This document shows, piece by piece, positions 26,882 to 36,413 of a stretch of 64,000 nt of DNA. Numbering within the stretch: the first letter of the stretch is position 1; every line of letters begins with the position of its first letter. A program made the translations under genes and the position numbers. The stretch covers positions 1 through 64,000 of the forward strand of contig JAJDVI010000013.1 in NCBI GenBank assembly GCA_022826195.1, read 5' to 3'. The DNA is from Acidobacteriota bacterium (lineage in GTDB: Bacteria; Acidobacteriota; Vicinamibacteria; Marinacidobacterales; Marinacidobacteraceae). The notes beneath the pieces were generated by a model, which made no database searches, was not told the origin of the DNA, and saw nothing but the letters and a program-made list of their open reading frames with translations.

Positions 26882-28084
26882 TCACGGGTCCTCGACGCGG
26901 GTCCAGGGACCGCACTCGACGTCGCTGTAGAAGCCGGCGTCGGACGGATCGATCGTGACGGTGAGTTCCGCGCCGGCCCGCGTCTCGACGAGACCGTCCT
27001 CCACGACGTCCTCCTGACCGCCTCCGAAGGCGGCGAGCCGCAGCCAGAGGCACAGGTAGTCGGCGTCCGCGCGGTAGGTGCCGGGCGCGATCTGCGCGCC
27101 TACCAGCCAGGTCCCCGGACGGATTTCGTCCTGCACGCCGGTGTGGGGAGGCTCGGCCCGCCACTCCCCGCACTCGTCAGTGGACCGGAACGCCGCGTCG
27201 TCCGGGTGGATGTCCACGATCTCCTGCCCGGAATCGAAGCGGAGTTCCCTGCCCGCGATGAAGTCGTGATCCGGGGGCGACTCGAACGGCACGAGCGCGG
27301 CCCGGCCGGCCAGGTACCCGATGGAGAATCCCGAACGCCGGTTCCAGCGGCAGTAGGACTCGGGATCCGTGAAGTAACGGCCCGGCGGGACTTCGTCACC
27401 GACGATCCACTGCCCCCCGCCGAACGAACCCCGGGGCGCGCCGCCCGTCAGGGTGAAGTCGAGCCGGCCCGAGTCACGCGTCGCAAGCCCCGTCGCCTCG
27501 TCGTAGCCCTCCTTCCGCGCCGCGAGGGTGGTGTCCCCCTCCAGGTCGTGCAGGAAGTACCCGCCGTCGCCTCGCGTCACGGTTGCCTTCCCCGCGGAGG
27601 GGCCGTCGAGCGCGACGACGCGCACGTCCGCCACCGGGCGGCCGTTGTGGTTGAGGACCTGCCCGTTGAGGTCGTAGAGATTCGGATTGATGGGTGCGAT
27701 CGCCACTCCGGCCTCGGCGCTGGCCGGCCCCAGCGTGGCGGTGATCCGCGTCTCGCCCGCCGCGTGCGCGAACACGAAGCCGCGCCCGTCCACGCTCGCC
27801 ACCTCGGGCGCGCTCGAACTCCAGAGCGGGTCCACCTGCCCGCTGGCGCCGTCGCTGAAGGTCGCCCAGGCCGTCAGTTGCGTGACCGTCCCGATCTCCA
27901 TCGGCTCCTCCGGCAGACCCCGGATCTCGAGCGCCGTGGGAACCGGTCCCGGGGGAGGCCCGACCGGCGTCATCGCGTCGCCGCAGCCGCCGACACCGAG
28001 CGCGGACACGATGGCGGCGAGGACCCCCGCGCCCGACGCCGTCCTCCACAGCACAACCCCAGTCAGGTCACGTGTGCAAATCAT
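26882..28084 (-). CDS. Lipoprotein with Big2, carboxypeptidase-regulatory and twin C-terminal repeats
   Basis: Protein of 400 residues. The lipobox is ALGVGGCGD. A Big2-like domain (residues 50-130, TALEIRGLPEEPMEIGTVTQ) and a carboxypeptidase-regulatory-like domain (LYDLNGQVLNHNGRPVADVR) follow. Two tandem copies of a module come next: GGQWIVGDEVPPGRYFTDPE with Cys-Arg-Trp, and GTWLVGAQIAPGTYRADAD with Cys-Leu-Trp. Each is about 85 residues and ends in a Cys-Gly dipeptide. The modules resemble a surface domain known to me mainly from actinobacterial secreted proteins. The protein is probably anchored in the outer membrane; its function is unknown. Confidence 0.75.
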   Translation of the reverse strand: MICTRDLTGVVLWRTASGAGVLAAIVSALGVGGCGDAMTPVGPPPGPVPTALEIRGLPEEPMEIGTVTQLTAWATFSDGASGQVDPLWSSSAPEVASVDGRGFVFAHAAGETRITATLGPASAEAGVAIAPINPNLYDLNGQVLNHNGRPVADVRVVALDGPSAGKATVTRGDGGYFLHDLEGDTTLAARKEGYDEATGLATRDSGRLDFTLTGGAPRGSFGGGQWIVGDEVPPGRYFTDPESYCRWNRRSGFSIGYLAGRAALVPFESPPDHDFIAGRELRFDSGQEIVDIHPDDAAFRSTDECGEWRAEPPHTGVQDEIRPGTWLVGAQIAPGTYRADADYLCLWLRLAAFGGGQEDVVEDGLVETRAGAELTVTIDPSDAGFYSDVECGPWTRVEDP

Positions 28085-28121
28085 CTTCCGGCAGGCTAGC
28101 GCCCTGAAGCCGGAGCGGTGG

Positions 28122-29300
28122 TCAATCCGGGGCTACCGCCACCAGCCGGTCGTAGCGGCGGAGGATCTCCCGGAGGCGTTCGTGCGGGATCGCGTAGATC
28201 CGGCGGCCGTTCACGCCGGTCATGTCGCGGGCGGCAACCATGGAGTTGACGATGGCCTCCTCGGTGGCCTGCACGACCCCCTCGAAGAGCGGGTTCAGGC
28301 CGGAGTTCGCCAGGATCCGCAATCGGGCCTCACCGCTCTCGTTGGCGGCGGCCTCCTCGTTGGCGGTCGAGAACGCCACGAAGATGTCTCCGGAGCCGTT
28401 CATCGAGATGCTGCCCAGGCGTCCGAGCCCCAGGGATGCGCGGCGGGCCAGACGCTTCAACTGGTGCGGGAGCAGCGGCGCGTCGGTGGCCGCGACGATG
28501 ATGATGGATCCGTCCCGTCCTCCCCTGGGGGCCGGAGGACCGGCTTCCGGAGACGGCGGGTTCTCGGGAAGCAGATCGGGGATCTCCCGCCCCACCGGCA
28601 CCCCGGCGATCTTGAGCTGCGGGCGCCGGCCGAAGTTGGACTGCACCAGGACGCCCACCGTGTAGTCCGTCCCGCCGGTCCCGACCCGGCGCGAGGCGGT
28701 GCCGATTCCCGACTTGAACTCGAAGGTGCGCATCCCGGTGCCGCCTCCCACCGACCCCTCCTCTACCGGCCCTCCGCGGGCGGAATCGAGCGCGGCGAAC
28801 ACGTGCTCGCGGCGGACGTGGAAGCCGGTGATGTCGTTCAGGAATCCGTCCCAGGTCTCGGCGACCATCGGGAGCGTCCAGGCGCGAAAACCGAGATTCG
28901 CCTCCGCCCAGGCGATCGCCGCCTCGTGGACCGCGCCGACGCTGTAGGTGTTCGTGATGAGCACCGGCCCCTTCAGGATCCCCCGGTCGCTGACCCAGGT
29001 CGTGCCGGTCATCTCTCCGTTTCCGTTCAGGGCGAACCAGTTGGCGAACACCCCGACCCGGCTCATCCGGCCGCGCGGCAGCACCACGGTGACTCCGGTC
29101 CGGACCGGCCCCTCCTCCCGCAGGATCGTGGTGTGTCCCACCTCGAGTCCGGAGACGTCGGTGATGGCGTTCAGCGGGCCGGGGTCGCCGTCGAAGGGCA
29201 CTCCCAGGTCCCGGGCGCGGGTCGGTGTCTGGGCGGGAGCGCCGGCGGCGATCGAGGAGATGATCACGGCGGCGCCGAACGTGCGGCGGGACTTCATCAT
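28122..29300 (-). CDS. P1 (DmpA-type) family peptidase
   Basis: N-terminal-nucleophile aminopeptidase of 392 residues with a signal peptide ending near GAPAQ. The autoprocessing and catalytic site is DGSIIIVAATDAPL, with cleavage expected between G264 and S265, leaving Ser as the nucleophile of the small chain. Other family motifs are ITDVSGLEVGHTT, NTYSVGAVHEA and GSVGGGTGM. Members such as DmpA and BapA release D-amino acids or beta-amino acids from peptides. It begins 43 bp after the XdhC-YHS gene and may be read through from the form I cox operon. Confidence 0.92.
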   Translation of the reverse strand: MMKSRRTFGAAVIISSIAAGAPAQTPTRARDLGVPFDGDPGPLNAITDVSGLEVGHTTILREEGPVRTGVTVVLPRGRMSRVGVFANWFALNGNGEMTGTTWVSDRGILKGPVLITNTYSVGAVHEAAIAWAEANLGFRAWTLPMVAETWDGFLNDITGFHVRREHVFAALDSARGGPVEEGSVGGGTGMRTFEFKSGIGTASRRVGTGGTDYTVGVLVQSNFGRRPQLKIAGVPVGREIPDLLPENPPSPEAGPPAPRGGRDGSIIIVAATDAPLLPHQLKRLARRASLGLGRLGSISMNGSGDIFVAFSTANEEAAANESGEARLRILANSGLNPLFEGVVQATEEAIVNSMVAARDMTGVNGRRIYAIPHERLREILRRYDRLVAVAPD

Positions 29301-29343
29301 TTTGGCCCTCCTGCGGGGCGGCGGCGCCCGGCCGGGGCGCGAT

Positions 29344-30306
29344 TCAGGCGGTATCGCCGGCTTTTCCGGCGGTAGCGAACGTCTCCGCGCAGCCGGCGCA
29401 GCAGAACCACCAGGTCTCGCCGCCCGATTCCACCCGGTGCGGAGAGTCCCGGGAGACGGTCATCCCGCAGATCGGATCCACCACCAGGTCGTCGCTCGGG
29501 GTCTCGAGCGCGATCCCGACCATCGGGGCCGGCGCGGCCTCCTCCGAAGCAGCCTCGGGCCGCTCCGCCGCCTGCCGTTCCTCCACGATCTGCGCCAGGA
29601 TGCTGAGCGCGATCTCGCCGGGGGTCTCGGCGCCGATGTCGAGCCCGGCGGGGGACCGGAGCCGGCCGACGTCGGCTTCGGAGACACCCGTCCCGACGAG
29701 CCGTTCGCGCACCGCGGCCGCCCGGCGCGGACTCGCGACCAGGCCCACATAGCGGGCGCGGCCGCCGGTCAACGCAGCTTTCAGGGTTCCCCACTCCCCT
29801 TCGCCGTGTCCGGCCACCACACAGAAGGCGCCCTCCGCGGCGGCGTTCAGGTCTTCCGAGGTCTCGGCGGTCCGAACCTCCATCCCGAGCGCCTCGCCGA
29901 GCGCCGCCAGGGATTCCACGATGGGTGAACTCCCCGCCAGCAGCAGCCGGCGCGACGGCAGATAGGGCTCCAGATGGATGTCGAGCGCGCCGCCACTTAC
30001 ACAGGCCATGTGTTCCTCCAGAACTCCTTCCTCCGCACGGGCGCCCTCGGGAGGGCTGTCCGGGGAGATGCGGAGCAGCCGGGGCGCTCCGTCCGCGAGC
30101 GCCCGCAGCGACTCGCGCCGGACCGCCGGTTTGACGCAGGTCCCGCCGACGAAGCCCCGAAACCGTCCGTCGCCGGTGACGATCGCCTTGGCGCCGGGAC
30201 GGGCGGAGGTGGGCCGCTCCGCGCGTACCACCGTCGCCAGGACGAAGGGCACGCCGTCCCGGTAGAGGCGGGCGGCCGCGGCGAAGACGTCGGTCGGGCC
30301 GGTCAT
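29344..30306 (-). CDS. XdhC-family protein fused to a YHS metal-binding domain
   Basis: Protein of 320 residues. Residues 1-250 form the XdhC/CoxF fold (RPTSARPGAKAIV; FVGGTCVKPAV, where Cys is kept; the Rossmann part RRLLLAGSSPIVESL; LVASPRRAAAVRERL). A linker rich in Glu/Ala/Pro leads to a C-terminal YHS/TRASH domain, VVDPICGMTV then TWWFCCAGCAETF, with Cys residues suited to metal binding. It follows the form I large subunit by 22 bp. XdhC would place the Mo cofactor; the YHS domain could sense or deliver copper for the Mo-Cu site. The copper idea is inference. Confidence 0.87.
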   Translation of the reverse strand: MTGPTDVFAAAARLYRDGVPFVLATVVRAERPTSARPGAKAIVTGDGRFRGFVGGTCVKPAVRRESLRALADGAPRLLRISPDSPPEGARAEEGVLEEHMACVSGGALDIHLEPYLPSRRLLLAGSSPIVESLAALGEALGMEVRTAETSEDLNAAAEGAFCVVAGHGEGEWGTLKAALTGGRARYVGLVASPRRAAAVRERLVGTGVSEADVGRLRSPAGLDIGAETPGEIALSILAQIVEERQAAERPEAASEEAAPAPMVGIALETPSDDLVVDPICGMTVSRDSPHRVESGGETWWFCCAGCAETFATAGKAGDTA

Positions 30307-30328
30307 CGCCGCGTTCCGGCGCGGCCCC

Positions 30329-32674
30329 CTACCGGGTCGCCGCGGCGCCGTGCTCGTTCAGCACGTTCCAGACGCGCGCCGGGGTCATGGGAATCTCCAT
30401 GTGGCGCACCCCGAGGTGCCAGAGCGCGTCCACCACCGCGTTCACGACGGCCGGCGGCGCGCCCACCGTGGCGGACTCGCCCACCCCCTTGGCGCCGATC
30501 GGGTGATGCGGCGACGGAGTGACCGTTTCCCCGAGCTCCCAGTGCGGCGTCTCCATCGCGGTGGGCACCAGGTACTCCATGAGGTTGCCTCCGGTGATGT
30601 TCCCGTCCGCGTCGTAGGAGATCTCCTCGAGGAGCGCGGGCGCGATTCCCATGGTGAGGCCGCCGTGGATCTGGCCGTCCACGATCATCGGGTTGATCCG
30701 GACGCCGCAGTCGTCCACCGCCACGAAGCGCCGGATCTTCACCTGGCCGGTGCCGCGGTCGATGTCCACGCAGCAGATGTAGGACCCGAAGGGGAAGGTC
30801 AGGTTGGGCGGGTCGTAGTAGGAGATCGCCTCCAGGCCCGCCTCCATCCCCTGAGGATGGTTCGTGTAGGCCGCGAACGCGATGTCCTGGATGGTCTTCG
30901 CCCGGTCCGGGGAGCCCTTCACATGGAACTTCCCCTGCTCCCACACGAGGTCGGCCTCGTCGGCCTCGAGGAGGTGCGCGGCGATCTTCCGCGCCTTCTC
31001 CCGGATCTTCCGCGACGCGATGGACGCCGCGGCGCCCGCGGTCGGGGTGGAGCGGCTCGCGTAGGTGCCGAGGCCGTAGGGCGCCGTATCGGTGTCCCCT
31101 TCCTCGACCTGGATGTCCTCCGGCGGGATCCCGAGTTCCTCCGCGATGATCTGCGCGTAGGTGGTCTCGTGCCCCTGCCCCTGCGACTTGGTGCCGAAGC
31201 GGGCGATCGCCTTCCCGGTGGGGTGGATGCGGATCTCGGCCGAATCGAACATCTTGATGCCCAGGATGTCGAACGTCTTCGACGGCCCGGCGCCCACGAT
31301 CTCGGTGAAGGAGGAGATGCCGATTCCCATCAGCTGGCCGCGGGCGCGTTTTTCGGCCTGCTCGGCCCGGAGATCCTGGTAGCCGATCATGTCCATGGCC
31401 TTCTCGAGCGCCGCGCCGTAGTTCCCGCTGTCGTACTCCCAGCCGAGCGCCGACTGATACGGGAACTGTTCGGGCTTGATGAAGTTCCGGAGTCTGAAGT
31501 CGGCCGGGTCCTCCCCGTTCTCCCGGGCCAGCAGGTCCACCATGCGCTCGATGGCGTGCACCGCCTCGGTGACGCGGAACGAGCACCGGTAGGCGATCCC
31601 GCCCGGCGGCTTGTTGGTGTACACGCCGTCCACGGACACGTGGGCGTTCTCGAGGTCGTAGGACCCGGTGGCGATGTGGTAGAGCCCGGCCGGGAACTTG
31701 GACGGGTTCGCCGCCGCGTCCGAATAGCCGTGGTCGGCGACGGTGTCCAGCTTGAGCGCGGTCACCTTGCCGTTCTTCGACCCGAGCGTGGCGGTGATGT
31801 GGTAGTCCCGGGCGAACGAATCCGCCGAGAGGTTCTCCGAGCGGTCCTCGATCCACTTCACCGGCTTGCCGGTGACCACCGAGGCGGCGGTCGCGAGCAC
31901 GTAGCCGGGATAGACCGGCACCTTGCCGCCGAAGCCCCCGCCGATGTCGGGCGAGATGACCCGGATCTTGTGCTCGGCGAGCCCGAGATGGGCGGTCACC
32001 AGCGCCACCACCGTGCGGATGGCGTGCGGGGCCTGGGTGGTCAGGTAGAGGGTCAGGTGGCCCTCCACCGGGTTCCAGCTCGCCACGCAGCCGCAGGTCT
32101 CGATCGAGGCCACGTGGATGCGCGGCAGGTGCATCTTCTGCTCGACGACGGTGTCGCAGCCGGCGAGCGCCGCCTCGGTCCCGTCGGCGTCCCCGTGCTC
32201 CCAGTGGAAGATGTGGTTGCTGTCCTTGTCGTCGCGGACCTTGGTCGCCCCGGGCTTCAGCGCCTCGTGCGGGTCCACCACCACCGGAAGCGGGTCGTAG
32301 TCCACTTCGAGGGCGGCGGCGCCGTCGGCGGCCGCATAGCGGGACGTGGCCACGATCGCCGCCACTTCCTGCGCCTGGTACTTGACGGTGTCCACCGGCA
32401 GCACCATCTGCTGATCGCTCATCAGGGTCGGCATCCAGGCCAGCTTGAAGCCCTCGAGCGTCTTCCCGGTGATCACCGCGGCCACCCCGTCCACCGCCAT
32501 CGCGGTGTCCTCGTGGATCCTCGTGATCTTCGCGTGGGCGTAGGGGCTCCGGGCGATGTCCAGGTAGAGCATTCCCGGGAGCTTGATGTCGTCGATGTAG
32601 CGGCCCTGTCCCCTGATGAAGCGGGCGTCTTCCTTTCTCTGGACGGAATGTCCGAGACCTCTGCACTCAGCCAT
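30329..32674 (-). CDS. coxL: Aerobic carbon monoxide dehydrogenase large subunit, form I
   Basis: Catalytic subunit of 781 residues. AYRCSFR at residues 361-367 (nt 31574-31594) is the diagnostic active-site loop of form I CO dehydrogenase; C364 is the residue that binds copper in the Mo-S-Cu centre. [12 protein letters not shown] near residue 240 and GAKGVGES near the C-terminus (catalytic Glu) are also present. The enzyme oxidises CO to CO2 with electrons passed to the quinone pool. ATG 32674 lies 8 bp inside the small-subunit gene. The gene order M-S-L is that of form I operons. Confidence 0.96.
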   Translation of the reverse strand: MAECRGLGHSVQRKEDARFIRGQGRYIDDIKLPGMLYLDIARSPYAHAKITRIHEDTAMAVDGVAAVITGKTLEGFKLAWMPTLMSDQQMVLPVDTVKYQAQEVAAIVATSRYAAADGAAALEVDYDPLPVVVDPHEALKPGATKVRDDKDSNHIFHWEHGDADGTEAALAGCDTVVEQKMHLPRIHVASIETCGCVASWNPVEGHLTLYLTTQAPHAIRTVVALVTAHLGLAEHKIRVISPDIGGGFGGKVPVYPGYVLATAASVVTGKPVKWIEDRSENLSADSFARDYHITATLGSKNGKVTALKLDTVADHGYSDAAANPSKFPAGLYHIATGSYDLENAHVSVDGVYTNKPPGGIAYRCSFRVTEAVHAIERMVDLLARENGEDPADFRLRNFIKPEQFPYQSALGWEYDSGNYGAALEKAMDMIGYQDLRAEQAEKRARGQLMGIGISSFTEIVGAGPSKTFDILGIKMFDSAEIRIHPTGKAIARFGTKSQGQGHETTYAQIIAEELGIPPEDIQVEEGDTDTAPYGLGTYASRSTPTAGAAASIASRKIREKARKIAAHLLEADEADLVWEQGKFHVKGSPDRAKTIQDIAFAAYTNHPQGMEAGLEAISYYDPPNLTFPFGSYICCVDIDRGTGQVKIRRFVAVDDCGVRINPMIVDGQIHGGLTMGIAPALLEEISYDADGNITGGNLMEYLVPTAMETPHWELGETVTPSPHHPIGAKGVGESATVGAPPAVVNAVVDALWHLGVRHMEIPMTPARVWNVLNEHGAAATR

Positions 32675-33149
32675 CGCTGTTCTCCTTCATCAGTTCGCTG
32701 GCCCGCTGCACCGCCTTCACGATGTTGACGTAGCCGGTGCACCGGCACAGGTTGCCGGAGATGCCCCAGCGGATGTCCGCCTCGCTGGGATCCGGGTTCT
32801 CGTCCAGGAGAGCCTTCGACGTGAGCATCATCCCGGGAGTACAGAACCCGCACTGGAGTCCGTGTTTCTCCGTGAATCCCCGCTGGACCGGGTGGAGGCC
32901 GCCGTTTCCGAGTCCCTCGACGGTCGTGACCTCGGCGCCGTCGGCCGCCACCGCGAACACGGTGCAGCTCTTGGCGGGCACGCCGTTCAGGAGCACCGTG
33001 CAGGCGCCGCAGGAGGTCGTGTCGCACCCGATGTGGGTGCCGGTCAGGCCGAGTTCCTCGCGGATGAAGTGGACGAGCAGCAGCCGCGCTTCCACCTCCC
33101 GCGTGTGTTGTTCGCCGTTGATGGTGACGCTGATCTGGTGGGAACTCAT
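32667..33149 (-). CDS. coxS: CO dehydrogenase 2Fe-2S small subunit
   Basis: Electron-transfer subunit of 160 residues. The N-terminal 2Fe-2S ligands are C42, C47, C50 and C62 ([10 protein letters not shown]), and the C-terminal cluster ligands are C100, C103, C135 and C137 ([14 protein letters not shown]). It links the Mo-Cu site of the large subunit to the FAD of the medium subunit. Its ATG overlaps the stop of coxM (ATGA), and its end overlaps the start of coxL by 8 bp, so the three are translationally coupled and made in equal amounts. Confidence 0.95.
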   Translation of the reverse strand: MSSHQISVTINGEQHTREVEARLLLVHFIREELGLTGTHIGCDTTSCGACTVLLNGVPAKSCTVFAVAADGAEVTTVEGLGNGGLHPVQRGFTEKHGLQCGFCTPGMMLTSKALLDENPDPSEADIRWGISGNLCRCTGYVNIVKAVQRASELMKENSDG

Positions 33150-34015
33150 GACGCCTCCCTCGCCCGGGTGAGCGCGCTGGACGCCGCCCGATGGGTGAGC
33201 ACGCGGACCACCGCGCGCTTGTAGTCGGCGGAGCCGCGGTGATCGTCAGTGGGATCGGCCGCTGCCGCGGCGGCTTCGGCGGCAGCGTCGAGCGCCGCGT
33301 CACCGCCGTCCGAGCCGACGAGCGCCGCCTCGGCGGCGCCGGCCTGGATCGCGGTGAGGCCCACGTTCGTGAGCGCCACTCCGGCGCCGCTGATCCGGCC
33401 GCCGTCGAGCTGCAATTGGACCGCCACCGCCGCGACCGCGTAGTCACCGACCTTCCGCTCGAACTTCCGGTAGGCGCCTCCGGAGCCGGGCCCGGCCTCG
33501 GGGATGCGGATCTCCGTCAGGATTTCCCCTTCTTCGAGGCTGGTCGAAAACGGCCCCGTGAAGAAATCGGACGCGGCGATGGTCCGCTGGCCGGAGGGTC
33601 CGGCGGCGACGAACGAGGCGCGGTAGGCGAGCATGGCCGCGGGATGGTCGTTCCCGGGATCGGCATGGGCCACGTTCCCGCCCACGGTCGCCAGGTTCCG
33701 CACCACCGGATCGGCAATGACGCGGGTGGTGTCGGCGAGCAGCGGGTAGCGGCTCTGGACCAGGTCCGACTTCTCGAGTTCGGACTCGCGGGTCATCGCC
33801 CCGATGCGCAGGGAGCCGCCGTCTTCGCGGATCCCGGAGAGCCCGGGGATCTTCCGGAGGTCCACCAGCGCGGCCGGCTCCGCCAGCCGGAACCGCATCA
33901 TGGGGATGAGGCTGTGACCCCCGGCCAGCAGCTTGGCCTCGGGGTTCGCCAGCAGCAACCGGCTCGCCTCTTCCAGGGTGTCGGGAGCGTGATAGTCGAA
34001 AGACGGTGGAATCAC
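33146..34015 (-). CDS. coxM: CO dehydrogenase FAD-binding medium subunit
   Basis: Flavoprotein of 289 residues with [10 protein letters not shown] near residue 32 and [14 protein letters not shown] near residue 108, the two FAD-binding motifs of CoxM. The start is GTG 34015, because AGGAGGAGACTCC sits directly before it. An in-frame ATG at 34045 would place this ribosome site inside the gene. It is the first gene of the form I operon, with a promoter presumably in the 211 bp shared with the divergent symporter operon, where a hairpin repeat copy also lies. Confidence 0.93.
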   Translation of the reverse strand: MIPPSFDYHAPDTLEEASRLLLANPEAKLLAGGHSLIPMMRFRLAEPAALVDLRKIPGLSGIREDGGSLRIGAMTRESELEKSDLVQSRYPLLADTTRVIADPVVRNLATVGGNVAHADPGNDHPAAMLAYRASFVAAGPSGQRTIAASDFFTGPFSTSLEEGEILTEIRIPEAGPGSGGAYRKFERKVGDYAVAAVAVQLQLDGGRISGAGVALTNVGLTAIQAGAAEAALVGSDGGDAALDAAAEAAAAAADPTDDHRGSADYKRAVVRVLTHRAASSALTRAREAS

Positions 34016-34092
34016 GGAGTCTCCTCCTTCCGGGCCAGCCAGCATACCAGTGGCGGAGTCGCGTCAGACGCCGAGAATCCCGACAGCGCGTA

Positions 34093-34153
34093 CGGCTTGG
34101 AACGCCGGTCTCCAGACCGGCACCGCGGCGCTCCGCGCCGCGCACGTCGTGAC
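34093..34153 (+). repeat. Dispersed paired-hairpin repeat, copy C
   Basis: First hairpin GCCGGTCTCCAGACCGGC, second hairpin GCGGCGCTCCGCGCCGC, ending GTGAC. Positions 34093-34143 are identical over 51 bp to copy J at 60782-60832, 26.7 kb away. It lies between the divergent coxM and DUF4212 genes, in the space expected to hold both promoters. Confidence 0.85.
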
Positions 34154-34226
34154 CCTCCCCAACCTCACGGCGCGCACCCCCGGGAACGCCGACCCGACGC
34201 CGGTTCTGATTCAATCCACCCGCAGC

Positions 34227-34505
34227 GTGACTCAACCCTCCCCGCCGCGACCGGGCACCTGGAAGCGCAGCCTCCGGCTCATCGCGGTCCTCCTGGCGAT
34301 CTGGTTCACCGCCTCCCTCGGTCTTGGCGTTCTGCTCGTCGAACCCCTGAACCGAATCTGGATGGGCGGCTTCCCGCTCGGCTTCTGGTTCGCCCAGCAG
34401 GGCGCGATCCTGGTCTTCCTGGTTCTGCTGGTGGTGAACGCGATCGCCATGGACCGGATCGAGGGGAAGGCCGACCGGTCCGATGACACCGAGGATCCCT
34501 CGTGA
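34227..34505 (+). CDS. DUF4212 family small symporter subunit
   Basis: Membrane protein of 92 residues with two helices (LIAVLLAIWFTASLGLGVLL and AILVFLVLLVVNAIAM) joined by a loop containing GGFPLGFWFAQQGA, the DUF4212 signature. DUF4212 proteins are small partners of sodium:solute symporters. Start GTG 34227 gives the usual length; a longer frame would read through the hairpin repeat. The gene overlaps the large subunit gene by GTGA, so the two are coupled. Confidence 0.9.
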   Translation: MTQPSPPRPGTWKRSLRLIAVLLAIWFTASLGLGVLLVEPLNRIWMGGFPLGFWFAQQGAILVFLVLLVVNAIAMDRIEGKADRSDDTEDPS

Positions 34506-36193
34506 GCATCGCCGGCTGGACCCTCGTCTTCGTCGTCGGCAGCTTCGCCCTCTACAGCGCCATCGCCGTCGCGAGCCGAGTCCGGACGACCTCGGGCTTT
34601 TACGTGGCGGGACGCGGGGTTTCCGCCCTCGCGAACGGCATGGCGACCGGGGCCGACTGGATGAGCGCCGCGTCGTTCATCTCGATGGCGGGGCTCATCT
34701 CCTTCATGGGCTACGACGGGGCGATCTACCTCATGGGGTGGACGGGCGGCTACGTCCTGCTCGCCCTGCTGGTGGCGCCCTATCTCCGCCGCTACGGCCG
34801 CTACACGATTCCGGAGTTCGTCGGCGACCGCTTCGCGTCCCAGGCCGCCCGGCTCACCGCGGTGGTGTGCGCGGTCTTCATCTCCTTCACCTACGTGGCG
34901 GGGCAGATGCGCGGCGTCGGGGTGGTCTTCTCGCGCTTCCTGACGATCCCGGTGGAGTACGGCGTGGCCATCGGCGGGATCATCGTGCTCCTCTACGCGA
35001 CGCTCGGGGGGATGCGCGGGATCACCTACACCCAGGTCGCCCAGTACTGCGTGCTGATCGTCGCCTTCCTGATCCCGGCAGGGGCCATCTCCTGGATGAT
35101 GACCGGAACCCCGATCCCCCAGATCGGCTTCGGCTCGCCCCTGATCGAGGGAGAACGGGCCGGCGTGGCGCTCCTGCGGGCGATCGACCAGATCCACGCC
35201 GATCTCGGGTTACCCGAGTACACGGGCGCGTTCCTCGCGGGGAAGAAGACGCTCCCCGACGTCTTCGCGATCACCATGGCGCTCATGACCGGGACCGCGG
35301 GGCTGCCGCACGTCCTGATCCGCTTCTACACGGTGAAGACCGCCCGCCTCGCGCGCTGGAGCGTGATGTGGGCGCTCTTCTTCATCGCGATCCTCTACAC
35401 CACCGCTCCCGCGGTCGCCGCCTTCGCCCGGGTCAACATGATCCAGACGCTGCACAACACGCCCTTCGCGGAGGCCCCGGACTGGTTCCGGAACTGGGCG
35501 GCGACGGGGCTCATCCAGTTCACCGACCGAAACGGCGACGGCCTCATCCAGTACAGCGAGGGGCCGGGGGCGGAACTCGCCATCGACCGGGACATCATGG
35601 TGCTCGCCAACCCCGAGATCGCCGAGCTGCCGGCGTGGGTGGTGGGGCTGGTGGCGGCGGGCGGCCTGGCGGCGGCGCTCTCCACCGCAGCGGGGCTGCT
35701 GCTCGTCATCTCGGCGTCGGTGTCCCACGACCTGCTCAAGAGCTTCCTGCGGCCGGGGATGAGCGAGCGGAAGGAGCTGCTGGCCGCCCGGCTCTCGGCC
35801 GCCGGCGCGTGCGTGGTGGCGATCATCGTCGGGATCTATCCGCCCGACTACGTCGCGGCCGTCGTCGCCTTCGCCTTCGGGCTGGCCGCCGCCAGCTTCT
35901 TCCCGGCGCTGGTCCTGGGGGTCTTCACCACCTGGGTGACCGCCCGCGGCGCCGTGGCGGGCATGATTGCCGGGACCGGGTTCACCGCCGTCTACATCGG
36001 CTGGTTCAAGGTCTTCGAGTGGAGCGGTCCCGAGGCCTGGTGGTTCGGAATCAGCCCGGAGGGCATCGGCACCCTCGGGATGCTGATCAACTTCGGCGTC
36101 ACCTGGTTCGTGAGCCGCCGGACCGGCCCGCCGCCAGCGGACAGCGCGAAGATGGTGGCGATGCTCCGGGGAGAGACCCCGACGTCAGGCTAG
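34502..36193 (+). CDS. Sodium:solute symporter (SSS) family, ActP-like
   Basis: Integral membrane protein of 563 residues with about 13 helices. The family stretch FYVAGRGVSALANGMATGADWMSAASFI is in the first loop, and GGMRGITYTQVAQYCVL is the usual SSS core motif. Between helices near residue 340 there is an EF-hand-like loop, DRNGDGLIQYSEG, which could bind calcium. The DUF4212/SSS pairing is that of uncharacterised transporters related to acetate permease; a short carboxylate such as acetate or lactate is the likely cargo, but this is inferred. It ends 1 bp before the decayed toxin gene on the other strand. Confidence 0.92.
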   Translation: MSIAGWTLVFVVGSFALYSAIAVASRVRTTSGFYVAGRGVSALANGMATGADWMSAASFISMAGLISFMGYDGAIYLMGWTGGYVLLALLVAPYLRRYGRYTIPEFVGDRFASQAARLTAVVCAVFISFTYVAGQMRGVGVVFSRFLTIPVEYGVAIGGIIVLLYATLGGMRGITYTQVAQYCVLIVAFLIPAGAISWMMTGTPIPQIGFGSPLIEGERAGVALLRAIDQIHADLGLPEYTGAFLAGKKTLPDVFAITMALMTGTAGLPHVLIRFYTVKTARLARWSVMWALFFIAILYTTAPAVAAFARVNMIQTLHNTPFAEAPDWFRNWAATGLIQFTDRNGDGLIQYSEGPGAELAIDRDIMVLANPEIAELPAWVVGLVAAGGLAAALSTAAGLLLVISASVSHDLLKSFLRPGMSERKELLAARLSAAGACVVAIIVGIYPPDYVAAVVAFAFGLAAASFFPALVLGVFTTWVTARGAVAGMIAGTGFTAVYIGWFKVFEWSGPEAWWFGISPEGIGTLGMLINFGVTWFVSRRTGPPPADSAKMVAMLRGETPTSG

Positions 36194-36194
36194 T

Positions 36195-36413
36195 TCAGCT
36201 GCGAACGACGGCCCCCGCCTCCTCAATGGAATAGGGATTCACGAACAAGCCCGGCTTCGTACTCAGCCGCACGAACGCGAGGATCGTCAGCGTGCTGATG
36301 CCGACAAGTTCCCTTCCATTGAGACTGTCGGCCCACCACCCGGAGGCGACTTGGTGCGCGGGGGACGAATCGTCGTATGCGTACAGGAGCAGGTTCACAT
36401 CGGGGACGATCAT
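36195..36413 (-). pseudogene. Truncated PIN-domain (VapC) toxin
   Basis: Only 72 residues, MIVPDVNLLLYAYDDSSPAH through a helix ending EEAGAVVRS, against about 130-140 in intact VapC. The first active-site Asp (residue 5) is present, but the second half, with the other acidic residues, is missing. The frame stops where the oppositely oriented SSS gene ends. The antitoxin upstream is intact and overlaps by ATGA. The toxin is very likely inactive. Confidence 0.8.

Noticed and set aside
30350-32728. Long plus-strand frame opposite coxL
   Set aside because: Mirror frame of a highly biased gene; the minus strand has the full CO dehydrogenase motifs.
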